A stretch of DNA of 64,000 bases. Source: Stictocephala bisonia. Its lineage: Eukaryota; Arthropoda; Insecta; Hemiptera; Membracidae. This document shows, in pieces, positions 1-10,697 of this stretch; the stretch's first letter is position 1; the number at the start of each line of letters is the position of its first letter. A program made the translations under genes and the position numbers. The stretch is from contig JAQJVL010000545.1 in NCBI GenBank assembly GCA_035578905.1, forward strand, positions 145,001 to 209,000. The letters run 5' to 3'. The notes beneath the pieces were generated by a model that did not search any database, was not told where the DNA came from, and saw only the letters and a list, made by a program, of their open reading frames with translations.

Positions 1-80
1 ATAGCAAAAATTTTCCGGGGGAGGGCCCCCAGACCCCCGGCAGGTTCGCCACCCCTAATTCACTGCTCTGGATCCGTGCC
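1..80. other. GC-rich fragment with short dyad, unidentified
   Basis: Bases 15-40 are strongly GC-rich in an AT-rich setting and have a small dyad (CCGGGGG at 15-21 against CCCCCGG at 34-40). GC-rich hairpins like this are common in interspersed transposon remnants, but the fragment is cut by the window edge and I cannot assign a family. Confidence 0.3.
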
Positions 81-160
81 TGATGTGATGAGTGTAGATG
101 AACGCGTGTAGTCATTGTTACTAATAAGATCGAATGTTCCTCAGAAAGAGCTATTTATTG
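81..160 (-). repeat. SINE fragment (3' part), copy G
   Basis: The segment resembles the 3' third of the SINE described at 16313-16764 and especially the subfamily at 47001-47424. Shared blocks include GATGAGTGTAGATGAAC, GTAGTCATTGTTACTA and a TCCTCAGAAAG..CTATTTATT block. It reads on the minus strand and lacks the tRNA-like head, so it is either truncated or too diverged to recognise further. Confidence 0.6.
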
Positions 161-443
161 AAAATGTTGAAGTTTTACAAATAGTTATCAAACACAATTA
201 ATATTATTCATTTACGTGGTTTATAGTTTTTGGTACAATTTATAATAGTTTGTTATTTTTCATCCAAATTCAAAATATTTCATAAACAGCTGAAAAATCT
301 ATCTTTAGCAGTAAGATTAGTATAGCATATATGGATCAGATGTGGTGATCTTAACTCTTAAAACTTTCAAGTCCGTCTCGTTTGTTCTCTAAGTGTGAAC
401 ACGGAAACAAACAACACGCACCGTTACGTTACGTCCTGATAAT

Positions 444-532
444 CCTCCCCAGACTCTCTCCAAGGTAAAAGGTCATTTACACGCCCAATTGGACTTTTAC
501 CTGATTGTAAATCAGAGAGTTGTCTGGGAGGT
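444..532. repeat. Nested inverted repeat, cruciform-capable
   Basis: The outer arms are CCTCCCCAGAC-TCTCT on the left and AGAGAG-TTGTCTGGGAGG on the right. Inside them lies a second dyad, GGTAAAAGGTC against GGACTTTTACC, around a CAATTG centre. Together these could fold into one hairpin of about 89 bases with internal loops. It may be a small foldback or MITE-type remnant. No target-site duplication is obvious. Confidence 0.5.
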
Positions 533-2930
533 AGCCGGTCGTCAAAATGTGGAGTGATATACAGCCACTACTAGCATTCCTCGACATGGTTCTCCACACT
601 TTCAGCCTGGTATATTGAGCCATATATCTTAATCTCAGGGAAGACGTTTATGGGTTCATCGAAAGGAGCACAAAGACTCCAGAGTCAAAACTCTCCTGGA
701 ATTCCAGCGCAATCGCCTTAACACTACGAGGTGGTCTCCAGCACAAGTGCCGGACCGCGGCTTATCTTGTGCAAAAAGACACTTCAACGTCCTCCGATTG
801 TTTATGTGCCGGATAAAGCCACTTCGGAGGACCTCCCCGTTATCCGCTTCCCCACGATTCCATGATATACGCCCATTTATCCGGACGATATATTTACGGC
901 TCGCCGGGTTATCGGCTATGAGCCGTAATGACCGTGTTAAGAAGTTTACGGTGGTTGTAAATTTTTGAAAGGCTTTCAGCACATGGAACTCTTGTCTCTC
1001 AGAAAGATGCACCACGAGGTAGTTTTAAAAGATCCTGATCAATCCTTGAAACTATTTCATGGTATTAAAGCTGCTAAGGTCCAAAATGTATTATGAAGTT
1101 TAGATTAAAATAAAATGTTGGATTAAAATTGTTATGGTAACTTACAAGATCAATTTTCAATATTTCTACCGTATATACCAATACCTTTAATGGCACTTCA
1201 ATTTCACTCTGTAGGAAACATATTCATCAGCATTCAAGATGGGTTTCATATAACCAATATATTTCAAAAATTTGGGGTATACTCAATATTTATCAGTTAT
1301 ACATGGTGATTCATTAAGTTTCCCCATCACGTATATAGCACTGTATACTGGTAATAATAATGAAAAAGGATCATATAAACATAAATTCAAGACGCTTTGT
1401 TTGTGAGTTACAGCTAGTGCATTATTTCAGCATGATTCATTGGCAAAGATTGAAACAAAGCCATACTGAATTTCTGAAAAGGTAAATTAGGTCAACACTT
1501 TAGTTGTATCTTTTGTATTTTGACTTGTAAAAGCTACTATAACTGTATCTTTGGTAGATGCAACCAAATTGTTAACCCAAGTTACATTTCAGAAGTTCAC
1601 AATCTTTTTCTACTCCTTTCCAAGGAATCAAGCTGAACATTTTTGCTAGCTGTAACTCCCTAACAAAGCGTTTTAGGACCTATGCTTTTTGAAGACTTTT
1701 TTTATACTCTTACCTATAGAATGTGGTGTAGAGGGGGGGGTAGAACTTTATGAATCACCATGTATATAATTATGTAGTCTTCATTATTATTCACATAATG
1801 TAGGTTTCATATGTCACATATATCTTACATTCCTAGTACAGTATCTTCAACGATAAATGCATATATTCCATGTATATAGCCAGCTATGTATTGTATAGTA
1901 ATTATATTTTAAGTTACTATTAGATGATAATAATGTCATCTAAAGCATAATTGGTATTAACTTTATTGGAAATTTGCAGATGACAATCTCATGCGAAAAC
2001 TGTCATCTAAAATAAAAAAGGGACCAGAAATATCAAAACAATTCATACTACACGAACCTGCAAAAAGATTATTGGGTTATTGAGTCATTTAGAACACTCC
2101 TTCTTTCCAAAATATTAAAAAATGATGTTTTCACCAGATTATAATAGAAATTACTCTTTTTATTGTAAAGGGTTTTTATTTTAACAACTAATTTTGTATT
2201 TTATGCTAATTCTCCTTCACATGTAAAATCATGGATGTTCTCCGATGAGTTATACAAACATTTTTGACATAATAGGATTCCAAAATATCTGTTCGCTTTT
2301 CAAAAAGACAAAGGCCTGGTCATGCTGGAGATTCCTCAGAGTAGCCTGTGGCTATTCTGACGTCATAGGCTTTGTGACAACTCCCGCCGGTAGCTCTGAC
2401 CTGGCACCCATTATGGAGTAGCACATTGGTCGCCCAGAGGCGTGGTAATATGATACAACGAAACCTTTATTACACAGACCTTGATTATCTTGTAATTAGA
2501 ACACTACAACTGGAGGGGAGAAGACCGTTTTTGTCTGGAAGGGCTTTACTGACGAAAACACTCCTGGACTCGTATATTGAGTTAGTAAAATTAGTTTTTC
2601 CTTTTAAGAAGCTTTTTACTTTTTCTAACCACATAAATTATAGTTTAATTACGGAAGAATCAAATTACTTTGAGCAAATACATGCCGAAAGTTGTTAACA
2701 CCATTTTTTAATCTGAAAATCTCACTTATTGGTTTTAAATTTATTGGCCATAAACTCTTAGATATTCCATTTATAAAATTTGTGATGTTTTTTCGTGGAT
2801 ATTCTGATTTTCTTTTTAGCCTTCCTCTGTCCGTTCCTCATGAACTATTGTTCTGTGTGGAGAACTCATCAGGCACAGTAAGCGGGAAAGTCAGTACAGT
2901 ACAAGGTGAACATTACTGATAAAAAAACTC
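533..2930. other. Unique AT-rich DNA, no supported gene
   Basis: No ORF here shows a recognisable domain. Bases 640-1010 have higher GC and open frames on both strands (119 codons on the minus strand), but the translation matches no family I know and splice-site context is absent. Bases 2310-2430 are another moderately GC-rich patch, possibly a repeat remnant. A run of G lies near 1731-1740. Otherwise I see nothing specific. Confidence 0.5.
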
Positions 2931-3018
2931 CAGTCATAGCCAGTATTCGAATGAGCCCTCTCTCTAATCCAGATACAAAGTCCAGACGCCTTAGATCGCT
3001 CGGCCACTGGCTCTCCCC
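2931..3018 (-). repeat. tRNA-Leu/Ser-like SINE head or tRNA pseudogene
   Basis: Read on the minus strand, the sequence contains GTGGCCGAGCGATCTAAGGC, which closely matches the D-arm/A-box region of class II tRNAs (Leu/Ser). About 40 bases on is a B-box-like TTCGAATACTGG, matching the GTTCGANNC core except at its first position. Acceptor-stem pairing is poor: GAGAGCC at the 5' side is not matched by a full complement at the 3' side. This therefore looks like a degenerate tRNA-derived SINE head or tRNA pseudogene rather than a working tRNA gene. It differs from the other SINE family in this window. Confidence 0.6.
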
Positions 3019-5068
3019 GGTCTATAAAATGTGCTTGTGTTTTTATAAAATAGTACCAAGGTTATTCGAACATTATTACTGATGATCAGTTCATTTCCAT
3101 GTTTTTACAACCTCCGGAGAGTTTCAAAAGATACGCTTTTTGAGCCATATCTGGATAATAGAACAATGAGGTCCATTTGATGTACGTTTTTCATGCCTCA
3201 TTAATGTGCTTATGTGCTTTATATTTATTCAGTTTTGTATTTGTATGTACTTATTTGTTTCTTATGTCTTATAGGATATTTGCTTTGGATTAATTTTTAG
3301 AGATGAAGCTATTCTTTCTACTGCAGCGTCACACAAAATGTAACGAATTATTTGAAATTCCTTAGTTGAATTGGAGTTTAAAGACACAATTAATTAAAAA
3401 ACTAAAATGAATACATAGCAGTAAAAAAATAAAAAACGTTAGTGCATTAAATAAGTAGCCTATGCAAAGAAATATAATAATGGGATTTGAAAAATAATTC
3501 TCACAAGAAGTTTGGCATTTAACGTTCAAGAACCAAAAACGATTATTTAAAGCTTTATTTTTATATTTATCTGAAGTCAAGAGCTACACAGTTATTGTCG
3601 TTTGATAATTTGATTGAAACCACAACAATTTACTAGTTAGTAGGCCTACAAAACGTATAATCAGTAGAGTTAAATACAATCTGTACTGATCAGTACAGTG
3701 TATAAAACTCAGGAAGTCCAAATGCTCTTTCAACATTATTTTCTTTTCTCAATATTATTTTTACCTTTTTAATGACGTTTGTATTGAATGTTATTAAAGT
3801 TTCAATCTTTTGTACAAATAAAGATTTATAGGTTGGGATGTTTAGAAGGCACTGGTTTCTGTTACTGTGAATACATGTGTATAAATGTACTTTTAAGTTT
3901 GTAATTGTGGTTTGTAATATTATTAATTGACTTTCGGTTTGTTAAAATTATAGCTACAGCTTACAAGAAAAATTCTTTCTTTTCATATAATATACTAATA
4001 ATTTGGATGAAACGCTGTCGTCGTATTCATGTTTGTATCATCCATGAAAGTAACTTAGACCACATTTATGTTAAATTTTATTTGTATACGTTTTAACCTT
4101 TCAAGGCCAATCTTTATCATTGTTTTAGTTACACGAATCCTAGACTGATACTAGGGTCAAGTAAATAACCAGATATAATTTTGTTGAATTTTGTTTAGTT
4201 TAAGCTTATACATGAGCACGATTAGTGGAATTTTAGTGAAGCTCTGACACGCGGTGTTGCCAAGTGTACTGCTATTGGCATACGATCGACAGTAGTTAGT
4301 TGTAGAAATCAACTTGAAGAGGCATTTTAAATTAATTCAAATATTTATACAATAGATTATTACACAAATAGTGCGACAACAAAAATGTATAAACAATAGG
4401 ACCCACGACCATGCGATTATGTTTACTCGCACTAAAATTCTTATAATATCAAACAAGTTGTTTATAAAACATGTGCATTTAAAGGTCCGAAACGTGGCAA
4501 CAATGTCCGATATAAAGGTGTTTCAATAGTTGCAGCTGGTTTACATCATCATGCCATTGATTGTAGCATTTTCAAACTCCTCGTAGTTCCAGCATTTGCT
4601 GTAAGAGCTCCCTGAAGTCCAGTCGGGACATTCAATAAATAAATAATACCTTTAAATACATACAAATATGTACAATAAATTACTAAAGTGTGAATGTATA
4701 CGGTAAACAATGAGAATAAGATTGTTTCCCACGTAATTTACACAGAATGGTTGAATATTACTCACGCTAAGAATACAATAACTGTTCTATAAAAACAGAA
4801 CTATGCGAACACTGTGACGTGATAATAATGTAACCGCTGGGAAAAGGATGCACTTAGAACGGTTCCGTGCATTCTATGTTCCTGAACGATGTTATAAACT
4901 GGAATACGTAACTGGTCACTGTATTGACAAACACAGTTGTTGCTTTAATATGTTGAAAACTGCAGGCCTGTATAACAAACATGAGCACATTTCCTCATTA
5001 AACAGTTTACAATTCTTCATGTACGTATTTTTTTTAGTATAATTTCCAAGTGCCGTTTAAAAACTGTC
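3019..5068. other. Unique AT-rich DNA, no supported gene
   Basis: AT-rich sequence with many stops in all frames. The only ORFs are short and low-complexity in composition (Phe/Ile/Leu/Lys/Asn). I see no repeat family, RNA gene or splice signal I could defend. Confidence 0.5.
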
Positions 5069-5475
5069 GGCAGTAGTGGTGCAGTGATGTAACCCAGCTA
5101 CTTGGAGACAAAGTGTTGTGGAGATTGTAAGCGATAGGTTCTATGCTCGGTCCTCTAAATACTGAGGATCGCTCAATGGTTACTACCGGTGTGGACACTA
5201 CTAGGAGAAGTGTCCGTGTTTTGTGGTAGTCAAGGTTATTAATACGTTCATTATGGAAAAGAACAAAGTGTTAGACTCGTCAATTACCTGAAAATGAAAC
5301 CATCACTAAGTGGTTCAGATTCAACGTAAAGCTGTAGGTCCCTTAGTTGCCCTGTCTCCCTTTATTTGCATAAGTCAAACTCAGTTACTAACCAAGCTAC
5401 ACAGGTAATCCATACTCATTCCATAATTCATATTCGCCTTAAACTATAAACAAAGTTGTGTCGGCGTCTCACATC
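5069..5475 (+). repeat. SINE copy A (diverged)
   Basis: This is a plus-strand copy of the tRNA-derived SINE. It starts near the A-box-like AGTGGTGCAGTGATGTAACC and contains GCGATAGGTTCTATGCTCGG at the B-box position. The body includes GTGGACACTACTAG and CGTAAAGCTGTAGGTCCC, and it ends in CATATTCGCCTTAAA and GTGTCGGCGTCTCA. It is more diverged than copies B and C, and part of the segment corresponding to CTGTTGGGCTATTAATAAA is altered. Confidence 0.8.
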
Positions 5476-6133
5476 TGATTATTAATCTGAATTGTTCATG
5501 TTTGCTAATTTTTTGGAGATTTTCAACGCTTCTAGAGTTTAAAAAACGAACTAAACATTTCGGAAATTATAAAACACTCGTGTCCTTATTAGGCATTTCT
5601 TATTACGAGTATCTTATCCTGCATATTGATTACACTAGATACATCAGATTAAATCAAACCAATTATCAAAACACCTTGAACAACTATACTGCACATTTTG
5701 AAACTAAGATTTACTTTTCAGAAAGTTGTGTCTCGTTACAAAAAGTTATACGTTCAAACGATTTACCTTAGCTAAAACCTTTTAATGTCTAATGAAACAG
5801 GAGTTAAATATTCCATTCGTAGTTGCCATTTATTTTGTCATCCACACTTTCTTCGCTGGTCTTAATTGATGACGTAAATCCCAAATCTTCTCTAATATCG
5901 TTAGTCTTTCGTATTGATAATTTCATGATAATCGTCATTTAATAAACTTTTGTTTCATAATAGATTTGTTATTTATAATTTTTTACCAGTTAGACCATGT
6001 TTGATTGTTCTTTGAACTAGGAAACTAATAAAACGTTTGGTATTTTTAACCCTTAACTACTATGGTGGGGTATGTTTCAGACACCAACAGTTTTTAATTT
6101 CATATCTCACCACTTAATTAACTTAGTTTTAGC
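5476..6133. other. Unique AT-rich DNA between two SINEs
   Basis: No gene or repeat recognised. The one longer open frame (89 codons, 5502-5771) has AT-driven composition and no domain features. Confidence 0.5.
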
Positions 6134-6575
6134 TATTGTAACCCAGCTACATGGGGACAAAAGTGTTTGGGAGATTGTAGGCGATAGGTTGGATGCTCGG
6201 TCCTCTGAATACCGACATGGCATCCGCTTGATGGTTGCTATCGGCGTGGACACTACTAGAGAAGTCTGGGGTGTCCATGTTGGGTGGTAATCATTGTGCG
6301 GATGTTGTGTGGGGGAGATAACTGAGTATCAGGCTTGTCAATCAGCTGAAAATCAGACCAGCACTACGTGGGTCGGATTCCACGTAAAGCTGTAGGTCCC
6401 TTAGTTGCCCTGGCTGTTGGGCTATTAATAAATTGCCCTTTCTGAGGAACAGTTGAATTCAGACAGTAACCATACTACACTCATCCACATTCATCGTACA
6501 CTCATATAACCATTCATATTCGCCTTAAAATACCAACAACGTTGTGTCGGCGTCTCATATGTAAGAATGTAAGAA
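6134..6575 (+). repeat. SINE copy B (near-identical to copy C)
   Basis: A plus-strand SINE, 5'-shortened by roughly 15-20 bases so that the A-box is lost (it starts at TATTGTAACCCAGCTAC). The body is nearly the same as copy C read on its minus strand: GTGTTTGGGAGATTGTAGGC, GTGGACACTACTAGAGAAGT, TGTGTGGGGGAGATAACTGA and CTGTTGGGCTATTAATAAA, ending in GTGTCGGCGTCTCATATGTA and a short TAAGAATG tail repeat. The low divergence from copy C suggests fairly recent activity of this subfamily. Confidence 0.85.
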
Positions 6576-7443
6576 TATACCCTGTTGGATGTTTGCAATG
6601 ATAAATTAATGTCAAAGTTTTTATTTTAGTTTAGGAGTTATTTAGCCTTGGGTTCCAAATAGACCCCACCATGACATTAGTGTTGGCGTTTTATCGTGTT
6701 TTTTCTTTCTTTTTTTGAAGAGTTGCCTGCATGCATCCATTACCTAATTTACCAATTGTCTTTTTTCTTTATATTTTGCTGAAAGATGCATTCTTTAAAA
6801 TCCGGATTTCGTCAAAACAAAATATTAAGAAGAAGTTTTAAATTTTTCATAAAATAATCAAAACGTTATGTTCTGAAAAGTACAAAATATGCAGTGAAGA
6901 TAAAAATTAATTTTTATAAAATCATTATAAAGTGAAAAATTATATTTTATACTCTCAACATAATCTTTGATGTATAATCTACATTATAATAAATATTTTA
7001 TAGAGAAAAATCGTTAATTTATTATTTTTTCCATAATTTGAAGTTTGGGGTCTTTAAAAACCCCACCATTGTATGAGTGCTACCAAAATACACTATGGTA
7101 GTTAAGAGTTAAAATACCAAGAAAAATGATCAGTTGAAAAAAGCCGCAGATAAGAAATAATGATGCTTCAGTAGAAGACAAGTAAAGCCGATTCTCAGCT
7201 CAACTAAGTCGTGTCTTGACACTATTCCAAGATTAGAGAGGATCCGGGACATAAACCTGTGGACTGGCTGCGGGATGTTTAGTGTTTGGGACTTATCCCT
7301 AGTAAGCTGTTACAGACCACTAAGGACTATCTCTCCGGAGGTCCTTGTCTGTGGTAGTCTGTTGGAGGGTGTGTACCTGTAATTTGACGGTAATTCTAAT
7401 AAAAATCACTAATTTTACTCTCTCAAACATGCGTTACCATAAA
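6576..7443. other. Mostly unique AT-rich DNA
   Basis: A strongly AT-rich block (about 6760-7030) is followed by a more GC-balanced patch (7190-7390) that could be a repeat remnant. CCCCACCAT-type words recur at about 6665 and 7060. No gene is supported. Confidence 0.45.
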
Positions 7444-7918
7444 GAAAGTATTGTGATCGTAAAAATAATTTGTTTACAAATTGGTCTAAAACTCCATTTC
7501 AGGGTCCCCTGAACCCAAAAAATTGCTTAAAAAAATAAAAATAAGTCGTAGTATGTGTGTCTATCTGTGTGTATGTGCAGTTCGCTGGAGAGCAGAACTG
7601 CACATTTGCAGAGAGCAGAATTGAAAGAATCAATTTGTTATGAAACTTGGTAGGCCTATGTATGTGTATTTAGCCAACATCTCCAAACTATTTTCAAATT
7701 TAAGTTTTTTATTTGTATGGGCAAAAACATACAAAAATGGAAATTACTCAAAAACGTCTCAAACGATTTTGATTACATTTTGGTAAAACCCGCATGTCTC
7801 TAACTTGACTATTTTTTTTAGTTATGACAAAAAATATATTTGGGAATCAAGCTGGTAATTTTCAAAGTTTTGATCTTTTATTGTTTAATATGGGGGAAAT
7901 GTTGTGGCAATTCTTTTG
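7444..7918 (+). repeat. Left inverted arm of foldback-like element
   Basis: Pairs with 9717-10213 as reverse complement at moderate identity by eye. The arm starts GAAAGTATTGTGATCG and fades out after CAATTCTTTTG. The middle contains a local duplication around GCAGTTCGCTGGAGAGCAGA and GCAGAGAGCAGAATTG that is absent from the right arm. Confidence 0.65.
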
Positions 7919-9716
7919 AACCATTTATTTTGAAAAAATATTGAATCCGTATGATAGTCCAATTTTAACTTCAGCATACGAGTGCACACGAGATGAATGG
8001 AGACAGATTTCGTATAATTTTAGAGAAAAAGTTGTAATTTGTAATCTGATTAAGTGTAATGTTTATATCTAGAACATTTTTAAGGACTCCGATGTATTCT
8101 TGAATAACACACAAAGTAGTTTGCACGAGGAATAGACATAGCGGAACTGCTGAGTGTCTTGTTATAATTTATACCCTATTTCTTTTTTTTTAAGTGGCAT
8201 AATTACCCATAAGACTATATATATATATGGAAAAGACCCAAGATTTAAGGCATTTATTAATAGAAGTAATAAAGTGGTCTACTGTCACAAACCTAAGTCC
8301 AATCCCTCGAGCCCTTTAAGACCTCCTACACTGATTCTGTTTATACTGGCCAATCCCTCCATAAAATATCACAAGGGGCACTCAGTAACTATGTGATCCA
8401 TTATTAGGTAGACACCCCGCAATCACATAACTAAACTAGTGTCAATCCCCATTTATATTTCTAGTAGCTAAATCTGCCCGAGTCAGTTCGGATTCAAGAG
8501 TGCCCACTCTCAACGAGGGAGGTTCATCCCCATCTACAGTTAAAAAAAGATCCCCGTGTCGTTAAAAAAGATCTTATCAAAATTTTTCCACGCTATGGCC
8601 CAACTAATATTTGGTGAGAAATTTGATCTGCTCAACTTGAAAGCAGTACGTATATGCAAGTTTCAAGATTTTAAGCGACTTTGTATTATTTCGAGCAATC
8701 GTCAATCGACACTCGAGAGAGGTTTTGTAATGTCTTACATACTATGTTTTTTATTATTATAATACCATACTCCTCCCTCCCCTTAAAAAAATAAAATTTT
8801 TAACTCTTGAAATTGGCCAAAAATAAGTGTAAACATTTTGAAAGAGTGTTGGAGCTTGCTCTTTCACTACTCAGTCCTTCGGCACTAGTTGAACGAGTTT
8901 TATTATAGTCCTAATGGAAAATGTCTGGACTCCCGATCGAATTAGACTGTCAGTGGAGAATGGCAAAGCTGTTATGAGCATCAAAGTTAACAAAAATATG
9001 TTATATATCACTTTAAAAAATGATATATTCAGAAAATTAGCCTTCAGCTAGTATATTAGTACAACTAGCACAAGAGATGCCTGAACAATTATTATGACAA
9101 TTTATTGAATTCTGCCGAGTTAACTTAAACGTAATGAAACACTTTTTAAAAGAAAAAAATAACTGCCTATTAATATACAGTATTAATTAACTGCATTATT
9201 CTGTAATCTTAATTTATAATATAGTTGTAATATTAATATTACGAGCATATCCTTAAGTCGATAATTAGTTTCTCCAAATAACAACCTGAATCGCATATAA
9301 TAAATTTCATAAAAATATGTTTCATAATAACTCTCCCCTCCCGCCAAACCCCCAAGTATATCTGGTGTCCGTATTTTACTGTGAAAATGTATGGCAGCCC
9401 TACTAATAACTCGCTTAAATAAAATTGTATTACTTGTTTGTAAAATAATTTTCTTATATTCCTGTACTAAATTCAGTAAAACCATTTTAGGTTTCTATTC
9501 AACATAGATATTATATTTTTGTAATGTTTCTGTTTTACATGTCAGTTTAATAAATAATAATACATCATTCGAGTATAAAAGCATGTTGAGTTGAAGCATC
9601 AGCACATTTTCCGTAGTTGTAAAGGGAGAAAATAAATTATCATAAACTTATCGATGCAGTGAATTACTGATTAAGAAGTTACAATAAAATACGATCACAG
9701 TATAAACGAATGACTC
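7919..9716. other. Interior of foldback-like element, no coding capacity
   Basis: No transposase motif is found in any frame. Bases 8290-8530 are relatively GC-rich and may be an older inserted repeat. A short purine/pyrimidine-biased low-complexity stretch lies near 8760-8810. A word like the element end (ACGATCACAGTATA) recurs at about 9691 just inside the right arm, hinting at an internal end duplication. Confidence 0.4.
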
Positions 9717-10213
9717 CAAAGAATTGACAAAAAAATTCCACATATTAAACAATAAAAAATGAAAACTTTCAAAATTACCAGTTTGATTCACAAATATGTT
9801 TTTTTTTCATAACTCAAAAGCTAGTTATGTTATATACATGAAGTTTTTACTAAAATATATAAAATTGTAATTCACATCTTTCCTGAAAATTTAATCAAAA
9901 TTGTTTGAGTGGTTTTTGATAAAATTCCATTTTTGTATGTTTTTTGCCTATAAAAATTGAATAAAATTTCACAAAGTGAAAAAATGGTCTGGAGATGTTG
10001 ACTAAATTCACATACATACCAAATTTCATAAAAAATTTTCTATCTGTTTGGTCTTCAGCGAACTGCACTACACAGACAGAGACACATACGAACAGACACC
10101 AAAACTGTTTTCCGAAAAAAAAAGAAAAAACACTTTTTTAGGTTCAGGGGATCCTAAAATGGATTTTTAGACCAACTTGTAGGAAATATTTTTTTTACGA
10201 TCACTATACTTTC
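9717..10213 (-). repeat. Right inverted arm of foldback-like element
   Basis: This is the reverse complement of the left arm, ending at TACTTTC (10207-10213). It abuts, within about 10 bases, the composite structure containing the CCTAA array (10224-10697). Confidence 0.65.
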
Positions 10214-10298
10214 TCGGATCACCGTATTGGTCACGGGAAGCTACTCAAACGGCTACATGGGGTTTGCGCTCGTAGTGTTTGCGCCACTTGGTGATTGC

Positions 10299-10342
10299 GA
10301 CCTCCAAGATGTTACCGTGGGGTTTACGCCCAAGATAATTAG
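10299..10342 (+). repeat. Left arm of inverted repeat around CCTAA array
   Basis: Reads GACCTCC-AAGATGTTACCG followed by TGGGGTTTACGCCCAAGATA and ATTAG. It is the reverse complement of 10566-10611 apart from a 2-base gap and one or two substitutions. Confidence 0.75.
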
Positions 10343-10445
10343 ACACATTTTCCTCGTTTGTTATACACCTACAACCAACTGATTTCACTGTCCTCAATGA
10401 CGCCTCTTCCATGTTTTCAACTTATAGATTACCGTATGTCCTTAT

Positions 10446-10569
10446 CCTAACCTAACCTAACGTAACCTAACGTAACCTAACCTAACCTACCTAACCTAAC
10501 TTAACCTAACCTAACCTAACCTAACCTAACCTAATCTAACTTAACCTAACCTAACCTAACCTAACCTAA
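10446..10569. repeat. Degenerate (CCTAA)n insect telomere-type array
   Basis: About 24 CCTAA units with occasional CGTAA, CTTAA and CTAAT variants and one shortened unit. CCTAA/TTAGG is the usual telomere repeat of many insects. Here it is internal, short and imperfect, so it is an interstitial telomere-like repeat and not a chromosome end. Confidence 0.9.
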
Positions 10570-10611
10570 TTATCTTGGGCGCAAACCCCACGGTAACATC
10601 TTGAGGAGGTC
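10566..10611 (-). repeat. Right arm of inverted repeat around CCTAA array
   Basis: Reads CTAATTATCTTGGGCGCAAA followed by CCCCACGGTAACATCTTGAG and GAGGTC. It is the near-perfect inverse of 10299-10342. Confidence 0.75.
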
Positions 10612-10697
10612 GCAAACCCCACGAGGCGCAAACCCCACGACACCACTCAAACTGATCATGGTGGCTACCCGTATTGGTCACGGGAAGCTATTCAAAC

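Larger units (their letters stand above)
7444..10213. mobile_element. Foldback-like element with ~0.5 kb inverted arms
   Basis: The left arm (7444-7918) and right arm (9717-10213) are imperfect reverse complements. Shared outer termini are GAAAGTAT.GTGATCGTAAAAA. Inner shared blocks include the TTGGTCTAAAA..CC stretch, the CAGGGGATCCT/AGGGTCCCCTGAACC block, an AGTTCGCTG block with CAGACAGA-like words, the ACATCTCCA block, a CATACAAAAATGGAA block and TTTATTGTTTAATATG. The 1.8 kb between the arms has no coding capacity. The arrangement fits a non-autonomous long-inverted-repeat DNA element, or two inverted copies of one interspersed repeat. No clear target-site duplication is visible. Confidence 0.6.
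10224..10697. repeat. Composite repeat: direct repeats, inverted arms, CCTAA core
   Basis: The outside is marked by a 27-bp direct repeat, GTATTGGTCACGGGAAGCTA plus TTCAAAC/CTCAAAC, at 10224-10250 and 10671-10697. Inside it, an inverted repeat (10299-10342 and 10566-10611) encloses a degenerate CCTAA array. Words of the type GGGGTTTGCG / CGCAAACCCC recur on both sides. The structure resembles a small non-autonomous element whose interior is a telomere-type minisatellite. Confidence 0.6.

Noticed and set aside
656..1015. 119-codon minus-strand ORF as a gene
   Set aside because: No domain, no splice or start context, and an overlapping plus-strand ORF in the same GC-richer patch. The open frames are explained by base composition.
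8290..8530. Possible LINE reverse transcriptase or RNase H remnant on the minus strand
   Set aside because: Composition suggested a mobile-element fragment, but no frame gave a convincing motif.
10446..10569. A true chromosome end
   Set aside because: The CCTAA units are degenerate, short and followed on both sides by ordinary sequence and inverted arms.
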